Part shown: in pieces, positions 33,677 to 42,383 of the stretch | Layout of the letters: the number at the start of each line of letters is the position of its first letter | Position numbering within the stretch: the first letter of the stretch is position 1 | NCBI RefSeq assembly: GCF_019431375.1 | Contig: NZ_CP080267.1 | Span: 310,001-374,000, forward strand | DNA from: Alcanivorax sp. | Lineage (GTDB): Bacteria; Pseudomonadota; Gammaproteobacteria; Pseudomonadales; Alcanivoracaceae | Reading direction: 5' to 3' | Length of the DNA stretch: 64,000 bases | Notes under the pieces: model-generated | The model's database searches: none | Told to the model about the DNA's origin: nothing | Seen by the model: the letters and a program-made list of their open reading frames with translations, nothing else | Translations under genes and position numbers: made by a program

Positions 33677-34909
33677 ATGGGCATGAGAAGTTTTCTGGAC
33701 AACAAGGTCGCCCCGCATTTCCACGAGGGTGGCAAGTTCGAGAAGTATTACACCTTCTACGAAATGTTCGACACCATGCTGTACACCCCGGATTCGGTGA
33801 CCCGGTCCTCCGCGCATGTACGTGATGGTATCGATCTGAAACGGATCATGATGACGGTGTGGTTCTGCGCCTTCCCGGCGATTCTGTTCGGGTTGTGGAA
33901 CACCGGTTATCAGGCCAACCTGCAGATTGCCGAGGGCTTCAGCCCGATTCCCGGCTGGCGCAGCGATCTGGTGATGGCGCTGGCAGGCTTTGATGCGACC
34001 AGCCTCTGGTCGAACCTGCTGCATGGCATGGTCTACTACGTGCCGATTCTGATTGTGGTCTACCTGGGTGGTTTTATCTGGGAGGGGCTGTTTGCCTGGA
34101 AGCGCGGCCATGAAGTGAACGAAGGTTTCTTCGTGACGGGTATTCTTTTTACCCTGATTCTTCCCCCGGCAATTCCCCTGTGGCAGGTGTTCCTGGGCAT
34201 TTCCTTCGGTGTGGTCATCGGCAAGGAAGTGTTCGGCGGTACCGGCAAGAACTTCCTGAATCCGGCGCTGGTCGGTCGGGCGTTCCTGTTCTTCGCCTAT
34301 CCGGCAGAAATGTCCGGGGATGCGGTATGGACCGCAGTAGACAACTTCTCTGGTGCGACACCGCTGGCGCTCGCAGCTGCCGGTCAACTGGACTTCGCCA
34401 GTAATCTGACGGCTGATGCCGGTGCCAACATTTCCTGGATGCAGACCTTCCTGGGCGGTATCCAGGGCTCCATCGGTGAGACATCAACCCTGGCGATCCT
34501 GATTGGTGGTACGGCTCTGTTGCTCACCAAGGTGGCTTCCTGGCGCATCGTACTGGGTGTATTCCTGGGCATGGTGGCGTTGAGCTCTCTCTTCAATGCG
34601 ATCGGTTCTGCCACTAATCCCATGTTCGCCATGCCTTGGTACTGGCATCTGACCGTGGGCAGCTTTGCTTTCGGCATGATTTACATGGCCACCGACCCGG
34701 TATCGGCTTCCATGACCAATACCGGCAAGTACATCTTCGGTGCGCTGATCGGTGTCATGATCGTACTGATCCGGGTGGTGAACCCGGCGTTCCCGGAGGG
34801 CGTGATGATGGCCATCCTGTTCTCCAACCTGTGTGCGCCGTTGATTGACCACTTTGTTGTACAGGCGAACGTTCGTCGCCGCCTGCGCCGGACCGGGGGA
34901 GAAGTGTAA
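33677..34909 (+). CDS. nqrB: Na+-NQR subunit B
   Basis: A 410-aa multispanning membrane subunit carrying a covalent FMN and riboflavin. The flavinylation motif SGAT places FMN on Thr228 (Thr226 if translation begins at the second ATG, 33683), followed by PLALAA. About ten hydrophobic segments are visible; KEVFGGTGKNFLNPALVGRA is a conserved loop. The gene begins 2 bp after nqrA and touches nqrC directly. The FMN transferase gene apbE lies downstream in the same cluster, consistent with maturation of this site. Confidence 0.95.
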   Translation: MGMRSFLDNKVAPHFHEGGKFEKYYTFYEMFDTMLYTPDSVTRSSAHVRDGIDLKRIMMTVWFCAFPAILFGLWNTGYQANLQIAEGFSPIPGWRSDLVMALAGFDATSLWSNLLHGMVYYVPILIVVYLGGFIWEGLFAWKRGHEVNEGFFVTGILFTLILPPAIPLWQVFLGISFGVVIGKEVFGGTGKNFLNPALVGRAFLFFAYPAEMSGDAVWTAVDNFSGATPLALAAAGQLDFASNLTADAGANISWMQTFLGGIQGSIGETSTLAILIGGTALLLTKVASWRIVLGVFLGMVALSSLFNAIGSATNPMFAMPWYWHLTVGSFAFGMIYMATDPVSASMTNTGKYIFGALIGVMIVLIRVVNPAFPEGVMMAILFSNLCAPLIDHFVVQANVRRRLRRTGGEV

Positions 34910-35707
34910 ATGTCAGCGAATAAAGAAAGTGTAGGCAAGACGCTGCTGGTTGCCTTTCTGGTCTGTGTGGTTTGCGGTGTGGTGGTTGCCACCGCCGCAG
35001 TAAGCCTGCGACCGGTACAGAGCAAGAACCAGCTGCTGGACAAGCGCATGAATATCTTGCAGGCCGCTGGACTGTATCAGCCAGGCGTGGATGTGAACGA
35101 GGTATTCAAAAGTATCGAGCGCCGGTTTGTAGACATCGACACCGGTGAGTACGTAGAAATGCCGGAATCCTACGACCAGCGTAAAGCGGCCAAGGATCCC
35201 CAGCGTTCCGAACGGCTCAGCGGTAAAGAGGATATCGCCGGCATCAAGTCCCAGGCGAAGGTGGCGGAAGTGTTCCTGGCCCGTGGTGATGACGGTGAAC
35301 TGAGCCGCATCATCTTGCCGGTACACGGCTATGGCCTGTGGTCCACCCTGTATGGTTTCCTGGCGCTTGAGCCGGATGCCAACACCGTTTCCGGTCTGGG
35401 TTTCTACGAGCATGGCGAGACCCCGGGTCTCGGTGGTGAAGTAGACAACCCGAAATGGAAAGCCCTGTGGGAAGGCAAAAAGCTTTACGGTGAACAGGGT
35501 GAAGTGGAAATCCAGGTAATCAAGGGTACCGTGGACAGCAGCACTGCCAACGCCGAACACAAGGTGGATGGTCTTGCCGGCGCGACCCTGACCAGTAACG
35601 GTGTCAGCAACCTGCTGCGCTTCTGGGTCGGTGAAAACGGTTTCGGTCCTTACCTGAAGCGCATGCAGAAAGGTGAAGCGGTCGTACAGCAGGAAGGAGA
35701 CGCGTAA
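34910..35707 (+). CDS. nqrC: Na+-NQR subunit C
   Basis: A 265-aa subunit with one N-terminal membrane anchor (about 10-33) and a periplasmic FMN-binding domain. The flavinylation sequence DGLAGATLTSNGV puts covalent FMN on Thr226, almost the same position as in Vibrio. The domain also has GYGLWSTLYGFLAL and the loop GFYEHGETPGLGGEVDN. The start follows the nqrB stop without a gap, and the stop overlaps nqrD by one base (TAATG), pointing to coupled translation. Confidence 0.95.
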   Translation: MSANKESVGKTLLVAFLVCVVCGVVVATAAVSLRPVQSKNQLLDKRMNILQAAGLYQPGVDVNEVFKSIERRFVDIDTGEYVEMPESYDQRKAAKDPQRSERLSGKEDIAGIKSQAKVAEVFLARGDDGELSRIILPVHGYGLWSTLYGFLALEPDANTVSGLGFYEHGETPGLGGEVDNPKWKALWEGKKLYGEQGEVEIQVIKGTVDSSTANAEHKVDGLAGATLTSNGVSNLLRFWVGENGFGPYLKRMQKGEAVVQQEGDA

Positions 35708-36372
35708 TGGCGGAGAAAACGAAGGACATCCTTTTAGGTCCGATTTTCGACAACAACCCTATCGCGCTGCAGATTCTTGGTATCTGTTCCGCCCTGGCGG
35801 TAACCAGCAACCTGAGCACTACGGTGACGATGTGTATTGCATTGACTACCGTCACCGCGTTCTCAAACTTCTTTGTGAGCTCGATCCGGAATTACATTCC
35901 GTCCAGCATCCGCATTATCGTGCAGATGACCATTATTGCCTCGCTGGTAATCGTGGTGGACCAGTTCCTGAAAGCCTACGCCTACAGCATTTCCAAGCAG
36001 CTGTCGGTGTTCGTGGGGCTGATCATCACCAACTGTATCGTGATGGGCCGGGCGGAAGCTTTTGCCATGAAGAACCCGCCGATCCCGTCTTTCCTGGATG
36101 GCGTCGGTAATGGTTTGGGTTACTCCGTGATCCTGCTGGGGCTGGGTTTCATTCGTGAACTACTGGGTGCCGGCAGCCTGTTCGGTCAGCAGATCCTGGC
36201 CAAGGCAGCGGATGGCGGCTGGTTCGTGACCAACGGCATGATGCTGTTGCCGCCCAGCGCCTTCTTCCTGATCGGTCTGTTCATCTGGGCAATCCGGACC
36301 TGGAAGCCTGAGCAAGTGGAAGAAGATACCTTCAAGATGAAGCCACACACCCGTGTCAGCGACGCGTTTTAA
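35707..36372 (+). CDS. nqrD: Na+-NQR subunit D
   Basis: A 221-aa integral membrane subunit with six hydrophobic segments, related to RnfE. NqrD and NqrE form an inverted pair that holds an intramembrane iron centre through conserved cysteines; in this sequence CSALAVTSNLSTT and ITNCIVMGRAEAFAM carry candidate cysteines. The ATG shares a base with the nqrC stop and has AAGGAGACG just upstream inside nqrC. Twelve bases separate it from nqrE. Confidence 0.95.
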   Translation: MAEKTKDILLGPIFDNNPIALQILGICSALAVTSNLSTTVTMCIALTTVTAFSNFFVSSIRNYIPSSIRIIVQMTIIASLVIVVDQFLKAYAYSISKQLSVFVGLIITNCIVMGRAEAFAMKNPPIPSFLDGVGNGLGYSVILLGLGFIRELLGAGSLFGQQILAKAADGGWFVTNGMMLLPPSAFFLIGLFIWAIRTWKPEQVEEDTFKMKPHTRVSDAF

Positions 36373-36384
36373 CGGAGACGAGGA

Positions 36385-37005
36385 ATGTTTGAACATTATC
36401 TGAGCCTGTTCGTCCGCGCCGTCTTTGTTGAAAACATGGCGCTGGCCTTCTTCCTGGGCATGTGTACCTTTATTGCCGTGTCCAAGAAGATCCAGACCGC
36501 CATCGGTCTGGGGGTTGCGGTGGTAGTGGTACTGACTATCACCGTGCCCGTGAACAACCTGATTCTTACCTACCTGCTGGACGAGAACGCCCTGGCCTGG
36601 ACCGGGATCGAATCCCTGGCCAGCCTGGACCTGCGCTTCCTGGGCCTGCTCAGCTATATCGGTGTTATTGCCGCGCTGGTGCAGATCCTGGAAATGACAC
36701 TGGACAAGTATGTGCCCAGTCTCTACAACGCCCTGGGCATCTTCCTGCCGCTGATTACTGTGAACTGCGCCATTCTCGGTGCGTCCCTGTTCATGGTGGA
36801 GCGCGACTACACCTTTGGTGAGTCCATGGTCTACGGCGTGGGTGCCGGGGTGGGCTGGGCACTGGCGATTACGCTGCTGGCCGGTATTCGCGAGAAGCTG
36901 AAATACAGCGATGTACCGGACGGCCTCAAAGGTCTGGGTATCACCTTCATCACTGTGGGGCTGATGTCTCTGGGCTTCATGTCTTTTTCCGGCGTGCAGC
37001 TGTAA
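36385..37005 (+). CDS. nqrE: Na+-NQR subunit E
   Basis: A 206-aa six-helix membrane subunit related to RnfA, partner of NqrD. MFEHYLSLFVRAVFVENMA is the family start, and LGMCTFIAVSKK and VNCAILGASLFMVERDY hold the conserved cysteines near the membrane iron site. The ATG has GGAGACGAGG upstream. Complete and in the standard operon position. Confidence 0.95.
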   Translation: MFEHYLSLFVRAVFVENMALAFFLGMCTFIAVSKKIQTAIGLGVAVVVVLTITVPVNNLILTYLLDENALAWTGIESLASLDLRFLGLLSYIGVIAALVQILEMTLDKYVPSLYNALGIFLPLITVNCAILGASLFMVERDYTFGESMVYGVGAGVGWALAITLLAGIREKLKYSDVPDGLKGLGITFITVGLMSLGFMSFSGVQL

Positions 37006-37021
37006 GCGAAGGGGTTGAATC

Positions 37022-38251
37022 ATGAGTTTTGAGATTATTCTCGGTGTGGTCATGTTCACCGCCATTGTGCTGGCACTGGTGGCGGTGATCCTGGTGGCCC
37101 GCTCCCGGCTGGTGGCCAGCGGTGATGTGCACATCAACATCAACAGCGATGAAGAAAAATCCATCGATGCCCCTGCCGGCGGCAAGTTGCTGGGGACCCT
37201 GGCCAATCAGGGTATCTTCCTGTCTTCTGCCTGTGGTGGCGGTGGTACCTGTGCCCAGTGCAAATGTAAGGTGCTGGACGGCGGTGGCGATATTCTGCCC
37301 ACCGAAGAAGGCCACTTCACCAAGGGCGAGATTCGCGACGGCTGGCGTCTGAGCTGCCAGGTCAACGTGAAGCAGGACATGAAGATCGAAGTTCCGGAAG
37401 AGTTCTTCGGTGTGAAAAAGTGGGAGTGCGAGGTTATCGCCAATGATAACGTTGCCACCTTCATTAAAGAGCTGACCCTGAAACTGCCGGAAGGCGAGAA
37501 TGTGGACTTCCGTGCTGGCGGCTATGTGCAGCTGGAAGCGCCGCCGTTCGACGTGAAGTTCTCTGATTTCGATATCGGTGAAGAGTACCGGGGCGACTGG
37601 GAGCGGTTTAACTTCTTTGACCTCAGCTGCAAGAACAACGAAGAAGTGATTCGCGCCTATTCCATGGCCAACTACCCGGAAGAGAAGGGTATTCTCAAGT
37701 TCAATATCCGGATTGCTACGCCACCTCCGGGTTCCAAGGATATTCCGCCGGGTATCATGAGTTCCTATGTCTTCAGCCTGAAGCCGGGCGACAAGATCAC
37801 TGTGTTCGGGCCCTTCGGTGAATTCTTTGCCAAGAAGACCGATGCGGAAATGGTCTTTATTGGTGGCGGGGCCGGTATGGCACCCATGCGTAGCCATATC
37901 TTCGATCAGCTCAAGCGCCTGAACTCAAAGCGCAAGATGAGCTTCTGGTACGGTGCCCGTAGCTGGCGCGAAACCTTCTATAACGATGAATATGACAAGC
38001 TGGCCGAAGAGAACGATAACTTCGAATGGCACTTGGCATTGTCTGATCCCCAACCGGAAGATAACTGGGATGGCCTTACCGGCTTTATCCATAACGTGCT
38101 TTACGAGCAGTATCTGAAGGACCATCCGGCGCCGGAAGACTGTGAGTACTACATGTGTGGGCCGCCGATGATGAACGCCTCGGTGATCAAGATGCTTGAT
38201 GACCTGGGTGTGGAACCGGAAAACATCCTGCTGGATGACTTCGGCGGATAA
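37022..38251 (+). CDS. nqrF: Na+-NQR subunit F, NADH-oxidising
   Basis: A 409-aa entry subunit accepting electrons from NADH. In order: one N-terminal membrane helix; a 2Fe-2S ferredoxin domain with Cys71, Cys77, Cys80 and Cys112 (SACGGGGTCAQCKC and LSCQ); an FAD domain with RAYSMANYPEE; and an NADH domain with FIGGGAGMAPMRSH and YMCGPPMM. Length and spacing are normal. It ends the structural operon; a strong terminator follows 10 bp later. Confidence 0.96.
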   Translation: MSFEIILGVVMFTAIVLALVAVILVARSRLVASGDVHININSDEEKSIDAPAGGKLLGTLANQGIFLSSACGGGGTCAQCKCKVLDGGGDILPTEEGHFTKGEIRDGWRLSCQVNVKQDMKIEVPEEFFGVKKWECEVIANDNVATFIKELTLKLPEGENVDFRAGGYVQLEAPPFDVKFSDFDIGEEYRGDWERFNFFDLSCKNNEEVIRAYSMANYPEEKGILKFNIRIATPPPGSKDIPPGIMSSYVFSLKPGDKITVFGPFGEFFAKKTDAEMVFIGGGAGMAPMRSHIFDQLKRLNSKRKMSFWYGARSWRETFYNDEYDKLAEENDNFEWHLALSDPQPEDNWDGLTGFIHNVLYEQYLKDHPAPEDCEYYMCGPPMMNASVIKMLDDLGVEPENILLDDFGG

Positions 38252-38260
38252 CACCGAAAG

Positions 38261-38290
38261 CGCCGACCTGCGGGTCGGCGTTTGTTTTTG
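38261..38290 (+). terminator. Rho-independent terminator after nqrF
   Basis: CGCCGACC (38261-38268), loop TGCG, GGTCGGCG (38273-38280), then a T-rich tail TTTGTTTTTG. Partial read-through to apbE and nqrM is possible. Confidence 0.88.
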
Positions 38291-38295
38291 AGATA

Positions 38296-38436
38296 CAAGA
38301 TACAAGCGGCAAGCTACAACGCGTTATGCGTTTTCAGGTTTTGATCGTTTGTGCCCGCGCCTTACCGTTAATCGCGGGTGAAGCCTTGCAGAACATGGAG
38401 TTCCTTCTCGTGTTGAAGCTTGTAGCTTGCTGCTCT
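38296..38436. repeat. Two-ended inverted-repeat element (AAGCTACAA word), copy 1
   Basis: Left arm near 38305-38323 contains GCGGCAAGCTACAACGCG. The right arm at 38409-38435 is the reverse complement with an extra unit: CGTGTTGAAGCTTGTAGC followed by TTGCTGC. The inner 85 bp hold a smaller CCCGCG/CGCGGG hairpin. It lies between the nqrF terminator and apbE. A second copy using the same words lies between lpxK and kdsB. Confidence 0.65.
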
Positions 38437-38459
38437 TTCTTAACCTCCGGACCTGAACA

Positions 38460-39470
38460 ATGAGCCGCATCCTGCCCCTGCTGGTTTTTTCACTGACCCT
38501 TTGGCTGTCCGCCTGTGACGACAGCAAGAATCGCCTGTCCGTTCTCAGCGGCCCGACCATGGGCACTACCTGGAGTGTAAAGTTCAGCGGCACGCCCAAG
38601 GAAGGCGTGGACGATCTGAAAGCGGACATCGAGGCGGCGCTGGAACAGGTCAACGCAGAAATGAGCACCTACCGGCCGGAGTCCGATCTGAGTCGTTTCA
38701 ATATGGCGGAAGCGGGCACGCTGATGGACTTGCCGGAGGATACGGTCAAGGTGCTGTCTGCGGCATTCAGTATTTCTGCCATGACCGACGGGGCCTATGA
38801 CGTGACGGTGGGGCCGTTGGTGAACCTGTGGGGATTCGGCCCGGACCCGGACCGTTTTGAGCCGCCGTCAGAGGACGAGATCAACGCCGCCATGTCGCGG
38901 GTTGGTTGGCAGCAGCTGCTGCTCAACGACAATGAGCTTCTGCAGCCCGGCGATGTGTATGTGGACCTGTCGTCGATTGCCAAGGGTTTTGCCGTGGACA
39001 AGGTGGCAGAGTTGCTGGAAAGCCAGGGCCTGAAAAACTACCTGGTAGAAGTGGGGGGGGAACTGCGCGGTAGTGGCAGTAAACCCTACGGACAGCCCTG
39101 GCGGGTGGCCGTGGAACGGCCAATTGCCGGAGTGCGTGAGGTGGAACAGGTGGTGGCCCTGAAAGACATGGCTGTGGCCACCAGCGGCGATTACCGCAAC
39201 TTCTTCGAGTCCGATGGGCAACTGTATTCACATACCCTGGATCCGAGAACCGGTTATCCTGTGGATCATATGCTGGCATCGGTGTCGGTGTTGCACGAAA
39301 GCGCCATGATGGCGGATGGCCTGTCCACCGCCATGACCGTGCTGGGCCCGGAAGCGGGCATGGCGTTTGCCAAACAGCATGAACTGGCCGTGTTTTTTAT
39401 TGTCAGAAAGGATAAGGGCGTAGAAGAATTGTCCACGCCCGCCTTCGATGCAATCGTGGAGGAGAAATAA
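38460..39470 (+). CDS. apbE: FAD:protein FMN transferase, lipoprotein
   Basis: A 336-aa exported flavin transferase that attaches FMN to threonines of NqrB and NqrC. The N-terminus is a lipoprotein signal with lipobox LSAC (Cys19). Conserved stretches are GPTMGTTWSVKF, SDLSRFN, GAYDVTVGPLVNLWGFGP, VDLSSIAKGFAVDKVAE, VGGELRGSG and, near the C-terminus, LDPRTGYPV. The gene sits directly downstream of the nqr operon and 1 bp before nqrM, so the three units make, flavinylate and assemble one complex. Confidence 0.94.
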   Translation: MSRILPLLVFSLTLWLSACDDSKNRLSVLSGPTMGTTWSVKFSGTPKEGVDDLKADIEAALEQVNAEMSTYRPESDLSRFNMAEAGTLMDLPEDTVKVLSAAFSISAMTDGAYDVTVGPLVNLWGFGPDPDRFEPPSEDEINAAMSRVGWQQLLLNDNELLQPGDVYVDLSSIAKGFAVDKVAELLESQGLKNYLVEVGGELRGSGSKPYGQPWRVAVERPIAGVREVEQVVALKDMAVATSGDYRNFFESDGQLYSHTLDPRTGYPVDHMLASVSVLHESAMMADGLSTAMTVLGPEAGMAFAKQHELAVFFIVRKDKGVEELSTPAFDAIVEEK

Positions 39471-39471
39471 C

Positions 39472-39708
39472 ATGTTGATGACCATTATGGCCGCGGTGAT
39501 CTTCATCGGCCTGCTTTTCACGGCCATGGCCGTCGGCGTGATTCTCTCCAACAAGCCGATCAAGGGCTCCTGTGGTGGCCTGGCCACCCTGGGCATGAAA
39601 GAAGGCTGCGAAATCTGCGGTGGTGACCGGGGCAAGTGCGAGGAAAATACCCAGAAGGTGGACGGCGAAAAAGCCGCCGCCCTGGGCAAGGATGTCATGA
39701 AGATGTAA
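39472..39708 (+). CDS. nqrM: Na+-NQR maturation protein NqrM
   Basis: A 78-aa protein with one N-terminal membrane helix (about 5-26) and a cytoplasmic tail with four cysteines at 34, 46, 49 and 56 (GSCGG, GCEICGGDRGKCE). NqrM is required for assembly of the Na+-NQR complex and is thought to deliver iron to the NqrD/NqrE site. The ATG at 39472 has GGAGGAGAAATAAC just before it, overlapping the apbE end. An in-frame start at 39448 lies within apbE and is rejected. A terminator follows. Confidence 0.93.
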   Translation: MLMTIMAAVIFIGLLFTAMAVGVILSNKPIKGSCGGLATLGMKEGCEICGGDRGKCEENTQKVDGEKAAALGKDVMKM

Positions 39709-39725
39709 TGCCTCGCCTACCCAAC

Positions 39726-39753
39726 AAAAAGCCCGCCTCGCGCGGGCTTTTTT
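39726..39753 (+). terminator. Rho-independent terminator after nqrM
   Basis: AAAAAGCCCGC, a CTCGC loop and GCGGGCTTTTTT; the core stem is 39731-39736 with 39742-39747. With A and T tracts on both sides it could work in both directions. Confidence 0.9.
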
Positions 39754-39760
39754 GTGGATG

Positions 39761-39988
39761 GCCTATCCGTAAGGCGCGTTGCTGGCGGCGCGATAGGGTT
39801 CAGTGCAAGTTTCAAGTTGCAATGTCCAACGCGAAGAAAGCTCAATGGATATTCAATGCATGATCTTCGCGCCGAAACAGGAATCGCAGGTAAGTCCTCT
39901 GAAATTGGTGAAACCTTGACCGCGCCTTGCAACTTGTCACTTGCAACTTTCTCCTGCCATTCATTGCGCCGCCAGTCCTACGGATAGG
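39761..39988. repeat. REPIN-like element (copy C) reaching into the GNAT/C39 gene
   Basis: Left arm: GCCTATCCGTAAGG (39761-39774), then GCGTTGCTGGCGGCGCGA. Right arm, inverted: GCGCCGCCAGTCCTACGGAT (39966-39985). Inner arms are GTGCAAGTTTCAAGTTGC near 39803-39820 and CTTGCAACTTGTCACTTGC near 39927-39945. The right REP covers the last codons of the minus-strand GNAT/C39 gene: CCG TAG is the end of Pro and its stop, and the TAG belongs to the GTAG head. Confidence 0.72.
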
Positions 39989-41093
39989 GCTTGCCAGGGG
40001 CTCCCAGAACCACCGCCGTGCGCAGCTTGGCCTGACCGTACTTGCGCATCTGGTCGAACTTTTCCCGGGTGATGGGGATGTGTTGGCAGTCCAGCGGTAC
40101 CTGGTCTTCGCCCGGGTCCGGGTCGTGGATGTAGAAGCACTCTTCGTCGCTGCCACTGATGGCCACCCAGTGGGGGGCCTTGCGGCCGTCCAGGCGCCAG
40201 GTGCTGATCAGCACCAGCACGATGCTGCCGGCAGCAATGGCGTCGTCCAGATCCGCGGCAGTAAAGTCTTCATAACAGACCGGCAGTGACTGAGCCTTGC
40301 AGGCCTCCACGAAATACTCGTGCAGGGTGGTGATCACGGCTTTCTTGTCCGTGTCGCGCACCGAGTCCACAAACAGCGGACCGGTCTGGTTGCACCAGAC
40401 GCGAGCGTCCAGGCCGCGCTGACGGGCCGCCAGGGCCAGGCCCATGGGATGGCAGCCGCCGTGACCGGCGGTCATGAAAATGGTGGTGGCTTCGCGCCAC
40501 AGCAGCAGCTCTTCGGTGGTGCTGGGTGGTTGCTGCTTAAGCGCCGCCAGCGCCATCAACAGACAGGCCGGGCCGCAGGTGAACGGCGTGGTCTGCTGTA
40601 CCCAGGGCAAATGCAGCTGTTCCGCGTTGTCCGGCAGGTAGATAAGTCGCTTCTGGTAGCGCAGGGCATCCTGGTGGTCTTCGTAGTAATCCGGCGTCTG
40701 GGCAAAAAGACGGTAGCCACGCTTTTCGTAAAGGGCGATAGCGGCGGCGTTATCCTTGCGCACTTCCAGGCGCAGGTAAGGGCGGCGCTGCTGCAGTGCG
40801 TACTCTTCCGCTGCTTCCATGAGTTTCTCCCCCAGATTGCGGCCCCGTTGTTGCGGGTCTACGGCGATGGAGTAGAGGCGGGCCAGGCGGGTGCCCGGTT
40901 GCAGCAGCACCAGCACATAGCCTGCCAGGGCATTGGCTTCATCAACGGCGACAATCAGGCCGCTGTGTTGGCGCTTCAGCCATTTGCGAAAGCTGCGTCG
41001 GGAAAGACGATCCGATGAGAAGCAACGCTGTTCCAGCGCGGTGAGGGCGTCCAGGTCATCGGTGGTGGCGGGGCGGAGCTGAAAGCGGTACAT
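39978..41093 (-). CDS. GNAT acetyltransferase fused to a C39-like peptidase domain
   Basis: A 371-aa two-domain protein. Residues 1-150 are a RimI-like GNAT domain with acetyl-CoA loop QQRGRNLGEKL (81-91). Residues 160-371 are a C39-like cysteine peptidase domain with Cys173 (TPFTCGPAC), His308 (PHWVAISG) and Asp324 (YIHDPD), so the catalytic triad looks intact. The fusion is known from annotated proteobacterial genomes and is often found near RimK-like ATP-grasp genes; none is seen here. No double-glycine precursor or transporter was found nearby. ATG 41093 is chosen over a longer frame from 41183. The stop codon lies in a REP element. Confidence 0.85.
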   Translation of the reverse strand: MYRFQLRPATTDDLDALTALEQRCFSSDRLSRRSFRKWLKRQHSGLIVAVDEANALAGYVLVLLQPGTRLARLYSIAVDPQQRGRNLGEKLMEAAEEYALQQRRPYLRLEVRKDNAAAIALYEKRGYRLFAQTPDYYEDHQDALRYQKRLIYLPDNAEQLHLPWVQQTTPFTCGPACLLMALAALKQQPPSTTEELLLWREATTIFMTAGHGGCHPMGLALAARQRGLDARVWCNQTGPLFVDSVRDTDKKAVITTLHEYFVEACKAQSLPVCYEDFTAADLDDAIAAGSIVLVLISTWRLDGRKAPHWVAISGSDEECFYIHDPDPGEDQVPLDCQHIPITREKFDQMRKYGQAKLRTAVVLGAPGKPYP

Positions 41094-41213
41094 AAAATGG
41101 GTTCCAGAAGATGCCCCAGCATAAGGTAGGGAACCGGCAACTCGCCAGTGGTATTGCAGCTGTGGTGACAGAATGTCTGTCACGGCATACTGGTGGAAAT
41201 TTGGAGGGTGGAA

Positions 41214-42383
41214 ATGCAGAAACAGGACCCGGTTCGTGGGTTGATATTGTCCGGGGGCGGCGCCCGTGGCGCCTATCAGGTTGGGGTGTTGGCAGCGATC
41301 GCAGAGTTGCTGCCCCGCGGGGAGCCAAATCCGTTTCCGATTATCTGCGGCACTTCTGCGGGCGCCATCAATGCAGCGTCACTGGCCGCCAATGCCGGTA
41401 ATTTCCGTACGGCGATTCGCGGGCTGGAGCGCGTCTGGGCCAATATTACCGCCGAACAGGTCTACCGCACGGATACCTATGCGTTGCTGAAAGCGGTGGT
41501 TCGCTGGCTGTTTTCCGGTGTCACCACCGGTAAGACGCCAGAACGCAGTGCTCTGCTGGACAATATGCCGTTGCAGCGTCTGCTTACCCTGGTGATCAAT
41601 TTTCGCCGTATTCGCGAGAACCTGGATCAGGGCCACTTACGCGCACTGGCGATCACCGCATCCGGTTATGCCAGTGGTGAGTCGGTGAGCTTTTTCCAGG
41701 GTGACAGTGAATTGCCGGAATGGGTGCGAGCCCGTCGTAAGGGCAAGCGCTCCGACATCGATGTGCAGCATCTGCTGGGGTCTGCGGCCATCCCTATCCT
41801 GTTTCCTGCCAGCAAGGTGGACGGCGCCTATTACGGTGACGGTGCCCTGCGGCAACTGGCGCCATTGAGCCCGGCACTGCATCTGGGGGCCTCCCGACTG
41901 CTGGTGATCGGGGTATCCGGCAATATGACGGCGGGCCATCAGCGCCAGTTAAGCGGTTATCCGTCCATGGCCCAGGTGCTCGGCCATGTGCTCAACAGCG
42001 TCTTTGTGGACACCCTGGAAGGGGATGTGGAGCGTCTGGAAAGGATTAACCGCACATTGTCTGCCATGAGCGAGCGCTCCCGCCGCAAGCATGGAATTCA
42101 GCTACGGCAGGTGGATGTGTTGAAGATCTACCCGTCCCGACCCATTGACGAAATTGCCGCCGAGCATATCAAGGAATTGCCCCGGGCACTGCGTTTCTTC
42201 CTGCGGGGGTCCGGTGCCACCCGGTCGCCGGGGGCCAGTGCCATGAGTTATCTGTTGTTCGAACCAGGGTTCACCCGCAGCCTGATCGAGATGGGCCGCA
42301 AGGATGCCATGGCCCGCAAGGAAGAAATCCTGGCGTTCTTTGCGGATCAGCCGTTCAGTGCGGCGGTTTCCGAGGACGAATAA
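41214..42383 (+). CDS. Patatin-like phospholipase
   Basis: A 389-aa serine acyl hydrolase. The oxyanion loop GGGARGAYQVG (14-24), nucleophile Ser48 in GTSAGA and dyad Asp209 in YYGDGALRQL are all present, so it should be active on lipid acyl esters. No signal peptide is visible. It resembles RssA/YchK-type bacterial patatins with an extended C-terminal region. ATG 41214 is preceded by GGAGGGTGG; a GTG at 41193 in frame is less likely. Its 3' end overlaps the convergent GDPD gene by 37 bp. Confidence 0.9.
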   Translation: MQKQDPVRGLILSGGGARGAYQVGVLAAIAELLPRGEPNPFPIICGTSAGAINAASLAANAGNFRTAIRGLERVWANITAEQVYRTDTYALLKAVVRWLFSGVTTGKTPERSALLDNMPLQRLLTLVINFRRIRENLDQGHLRALAITASGYASGESVSFFQGDSELPEWVRARRKGKRSDIDVQHLLGSAAIPILFPASKVDGAYYGDGALRQLAPLSPALHLGASRLLVIGVSGNMTAGHQRQLSGYPSMAQVLGHVLNSVFVDTLEGDVERLERINRTLSAMSERSRRKHGIQLRQVDVLKIYPSRPIDEIAAEHIKELPRALRFFLRGSGATRSPGASAMSYLLFEPGFTRSLIEMGRKDAMARKEEILAFFADQPFSAAVSEDE

